A stretch of 64,000 nt of DNA from Trabulsiella odontotermitis (lineage in GTDB: Bacteria > Pseudomonadota > Gammaproteobacteria > Enterobacterales > Enterobacteriaceae), in the NCBI RefSeq assembly GCF_001297775.1, contig NZ_LIFX01000011.1:62001-126000 (forward strand), written 5' to 3'. The notes under the pieces are model-generated. The model saw only the letters and a list, made by a program, of their open reading frames with translations, was not told where the DNA came from and made no database searches. The translations under genes were made by a program, and so were the position numbers. Each line of letters begins with the position of its first letter. The stretch's first letter is position 1. Positions 61,186 to 64,000 of the stretch are shown here, piece by piece.

Positions 61186-62613
61186 ATGCGAGACTTTAAA
61201 TATATAATAAATTATATAACCAATAAAATTCTCAAGGAAGATAATATTGCAAAAAGCATACAATATGCTGAAATTTTAGGTGATCTACTTCGTACAAATA
61301 ACGCGCCTTGTTATTCCATAAATATAATAGAAGAAAATTTGATAAAGCGCTTTTTATCTCTCTGTGACATTCAAAAACTAGACGAAAAGCGTTCTGCGGG
61401 TGATATAGGATTTATCATAAGCGAAGCATTTGAACGTGGTGGACATACCCGATTAATGGAAAAGCTTGCTACCTATCTCGATAATAAGCCGGTTTTGTTC
61501 ATGACGAGGCAAAGCAAACCTTCTGTTATTCTCAGATTAACATCTTACTTTTCTGCCATTAAAACATTTGAGGGTGTATCTGCAACTGACTATGAGCAAC
61601 GAATAATTAAGCAAGCAGCAGTTTATTCCCAATATGATAAGTTGGTATTAAATATTCATCCCGATGATATCCAGGCTGTTATAGCTGTCGGTATTGCAAA
61701 ACATATAAATACAGGATTGAAAGTATATTTTGTGAATCATGCTGATCACTGTTTTACCTATGGAACCTTTATTTCCGACGTATGGTTTGAAATTAGCTCA
61801 TTAGGAAAAATCATCGATCAGAAACGAGATTTGCCTTCAACTAAGTCTTTCCTGGGGATTCCTATTGCATATGATGTAATATGCGAAAATAACCACCCAA
61901 TTGTTGATGGAGATCTCTTCATTACAGCTGGAACAGCTATTAAATTTAAACCAAAGAAGGGATATAGTTTACTTGGTCTGATAGAAGAAATTTTGATAAA
62001 GTTCCCTGATTCGCTGGTTTATGTCGTCGGGTGTCGACCTTTCATAGACTATTGGTGGTGGCCTCTTAAATTAAGGTATTATAAAAGATTAATCCTTAAA
62101 AAATCGCTTCCTTATGATCGCTATGTATCATTAACCAGTAAAGCAAAAGTTTACATAGATAGCCATCCTTATCCTGGGGGAACTGCCTTTGCTGAGCAAT
62201 TCATCGCAGGGAAAAAATGTATTGGCTTAAAAAGCCCTTTGCAGGGCTATTCACCTGTCGAGTTAGTTAAGCATAACACAGTTGATGCCGCTATGAACGA
62301 TCTGCCAAATTATAGCAATACGAACTTAAATATGCTCATCGATCAGGTGCATTCATCTAGCTATGTTAAAAAAAGATTTTGTGATGCAATATATAATTCA
62401 ATTTATCATGACAATCTCTGTGACAAAATTATTCCTTGGGATGGAGATGCTTCTTTTTTGGAAAACGATGAAATTGTCAGAATACCGAGAAGTTGTAATA
62501 TAATTTCATCAACAACTCTATTTCTAATCGTTCATTCATCTCCGATGGTTACTATTTTATTTTTTGCAGAGAAAATGTACTTTACCATTAAAAATTTATT
62601 AGGAAAGAGATAA
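61186..62613 (+). CDS. Putative O-antigen glycosyltransferase
   Basis: A 475-residue protein I do not recognise by name. The start ATG has GATGAGAG before it; a TTG-initiated frame extends 11 codons further back into wzx. The layout suggests a GT-B fold: ISEAFERGGHTRLMEKLA (79-95) resembles an acceptor-side glycine loop, GDLFITAGTAIKF (242-254) a domain linker, and YIDSHPYPGGTAFAEQFIAGKK (323-344) the donor-phosphate motif found in OGT-like and GT4-like enzymes. The extreme C-terminus has a hydrophobic stretch (about 440-470). Flanked by wzx and wzy, it most likely adds a sugar to the O unit. Confidence 0.65.
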   Translation: MRDFKYIINYITNKILKEDNIAKSIQYAEILGDLLRTNNAPCYSINIIEENLIKRFLSLCDIQKLDEKRSAGDIGFIISEAFERGGHTRLMEKLATYLDNKPVLFMTRQSKPSVILRLTSYFSAIKTFEGVSATDYEQRIIKQAAVYSQYDKLVLNIHPDDIQAVIAVGIAKHINTGLKVYFVNHADHCFTYGTFISDVWFEISSLGKIIDQKRDLPSTKSFLGIPIAYDVICENNHPIVDGDLFITAGTAIKFKPKKGYSLLGLIEEILIKFPDSLVYVVGCRPFIDYWWWPLKLRYYKRLILKKSLPYDRYVSLTSKAKVYIDSHPYPGGTAFAEQFIAGKKCIGLKSPLQGYSPVELVKHNTVDAAMNDLPNYSNTNLNMLIDQVHSSSYVKKRFCDAIYNSIYHDNLCDKIIPWDGDASFLENDEIVRIPRSCNIISSTTLFLIVHSSPMVTILFFAEKMYFTIKNLLGKR

Positions 62614-63932
62614 TGGAAACTTGTATCGCTTTATTCATATCTCTTGTGGTATTACTTTTTTTAAATCTGCTTTTTTCGAAAACAAATGTACATTTTTATG
62701 GTTCAAAAGCGCATCCCTTTGGCTTGTTTGTCATAATACAATTCATAATTATTTCATTACCTGGGGTGCTAATGATATCCTTTTTAGGATACGAATCTGA
62801 CAGATATCTTGGGATAAGCAGCGATACTAAATTTGCGATTGGCATTTGGTATTTTTATTCTTTTATTGTTTTATTCTTTATCCTCTACCTATTAGTCAGA
62901 ATTGGAAAGCTAAATTGGTATAGTAAATGCGCTGGTGAAGCAATCCCATATGAAAAATATATCAAATACTTTTTTGTTTTCATTACTATATCAATTCTTT
63001 TTATAGCAGTAAAGTTCGTTTTGTCTAAGCCAGCCCCAATATATTATTTGATACTGGGTGATGTTAATAAGGCTTACGAAACACGTGTTGATATGCAATT
63101 GCATCCGGAAGATTATTATATTCCTTATTTCAGTCGCTTTATTACAATGTTTTTGGTGTATCAATTTTATTTTTGTTACTATTTTTACACGTTCTCCACA
63201 AAAAGAACTGTAATGATGAGAATGTTAATTATAGTATCATTTTGCATGGCCGTTTTGGAAGTATTGTATGATACACAAAAAGCGCCACTTATATTTATTG
63301 TTGTTGGTGCACTTTTTATTAATCAACTTAAAAAACAGAATATCGGTAAGCTGCTAATAGCTGGAATTATACTTGGAATTACAGTTACCATACTGCAATC
63401 ATTTGTCACTGGCGCTGATATAAGTGAAAGCCTCACTCGAGCAGTTGACCGATTTGTATTGGGGCAAAATCAGGGCTTTTATCATATCATAAATTCAATT
63501 AAACCTGATGAGAAATATTGGTTTACTGGCTTCTTTTTTGTTGAGCAATTTGGCATTATACCTTCCCGCGCAGACATGGATGTAATTCCATACACAATAT
63601 ATGCAGGAAGTGATATAGTTAATGTTAACAGCTATTATATGGGAGAGGCGTGGTCAATGTTTGGGGTCATGGGTCTTCTGTTTTCTCCTGTTATCGTTGC
63701 TTTCATGATTTATTTCTATATAAAAATAATTGATCTGTACATTGGTGTTGAGCCAATTTTTACTGTGCCATTTATGATTTATTTCGTTCCGGAAATTCGC
63801 GTGCAACAGTCTTTTACTTATTTCCTGTATTCTAAAACATTCTTACTATCTTTTATTCTTTTTATTGTTATCGTCATAGTAGTCAAAACTCTCGTTGGCG
63901 TACTGAAACCTATAAAAGTTAATAACCCTTGA
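62613..63932 (+). CDS. wzy: O-antigen polymerase Wzy
   Basis: A 439-residue very hydrophobic protein with about twelve helices and large loops, for example around ITMFLVYQFYFCYYF and a periplasmic-type loop at GADISESLTRAVDRFVLGQNQGFYHII. This topology, next to wzx in an AT-rich cluster, marks the Wzy polymerase that joins O units in the periplasm; primary sequence is poorly conserved among Wzy proteins. The start overlaps the last base of the transferase gene (TAATG). After the stop, 68 bases remain to the window edge with no credible gene start. Confidence 0.82.
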   Translation: METCIALFISLVVLLFLNLLFSKTNVHFYGSKAHPFGLFVIIQFIIISLPGVLMISFLGYESDRYLGISSDTKFAIGIWYFYSFIVLFFILYLLVRIGKLNWYSKCAGEAIPYEKYIKYFFVFITISILFIAVKFVLSKPAPIYYLILGDVNKAYETRVDMQLHPEDYYIPYFSRFITMFLVYQFYFCYYFYTFSTKRTVMMRMLIIVSFCMAVLEVLYDTQKAPLIFIVVGALFINQLKKQNIGKLLIAGIILGITVTILQSFVTGADISESLTRAVDRFVLGQNQGFYHIINSIKPDEKYWFTGFFFVEQFGIIPSRADMDVIPYTIYAGSDIVNVNSYYMGEAWSMFGVMGLLFSPVIVAFMIYFYIKIIDLYIGVEPIFTVPFMIYFVPEIRVQQSFTYFLYSKTFLLSFILFIVIVIVVKTLVGVLKPIKVNNP

Positions 63933-64000
63933 CATATCTTCTGGAAAGAAAAGATATCAAAACATGCAAAATAAAAATACCCCTGTAAGGTTTTTATAAT

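Noticed and set aside
63964-63999. Start codon near the right edge (ATGCAAAATAAAAAT)
   Set aside because: Runs into a stop after eleven codons and lacks a clear ribosome site; not the next cluster gene.

Overview
The window is chromosomal DNA of an enterobacterium close to Citrobacter, Salmonella and Escherichia. Most predicted proteins match E. coli K-12 proteins in length and motifs, and the gene order follows the K-12 fbaB-to-galF region in inverted orientation. The species cannot be fixed from sequence alone; Citrobacter is my best guess. There is no tRNA, rRNA, insertion sequence or CRISPR array.

Bases 1-6.7 kb hold the 3' part of fbaB, a large leaderless GH18 chitinase with crystallin-like repeats (an accessory gene where K-12 has other genes), the lipid kinase gene yegS, the small RNA gene cyaR with a CRP site, and the tRNA hydroxylation gene trhP. 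From 6.7 to 17.7 kb runs the minus-strand operon mdtABCD-baeSR: an RND multidrug pump, an MFS transporter and an envelope-stress two-component system. A single Ibs/Sib type I toxin-antitoxin locus sits upstream of mdtA. From 18.2 to 29 kb come yegD, alkA, dgcE, udk, dcd, asmA and yegH.

From 29.2 to 52.2 kb lies a complete colanic acid (M-antigen) operon, wza-wzb-wzc-wcaABCDEF-gmd-fcl-gmm-wcaI-manC-manB-wcaJ-wzxC-wcaKLM. It is preceded by an RcsAB-like box and a JUMPstart/ops element, and it has an attenuator-like hairpin after wzc. It makes GDP-fucose, assembles the repeat unit on undecaprenyl phosphate, flips and polymerises it, and exports it through Wza-Wzc.

From 52.4 kb to the right edge is the O-antigen region: gnu (GlcNAc-PP-undecaprenol 4-epimerase), galF, a second JUMPstart/ops, rmlBDAC, an FdtA/QdtA-type ketoisomerase, an FdtB-type aminotransferase, a WzxE-like flippase, a putative glycosyltransferase and a Wzy-type polymerase. 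The DNA becomes markedly AT-rich from about rmlC onward, as expected of a horizontally exchanged serotype cassette. The cluster continues beyond the window: the N-acetyltransferase, further glycosyltransferases and gnd are not seen. The genes present predict an O unit begun with GalNAc, containing rhamnose and a 3-amino-3,6-dideoxyhexose (Fuc3N or Qui3N type).
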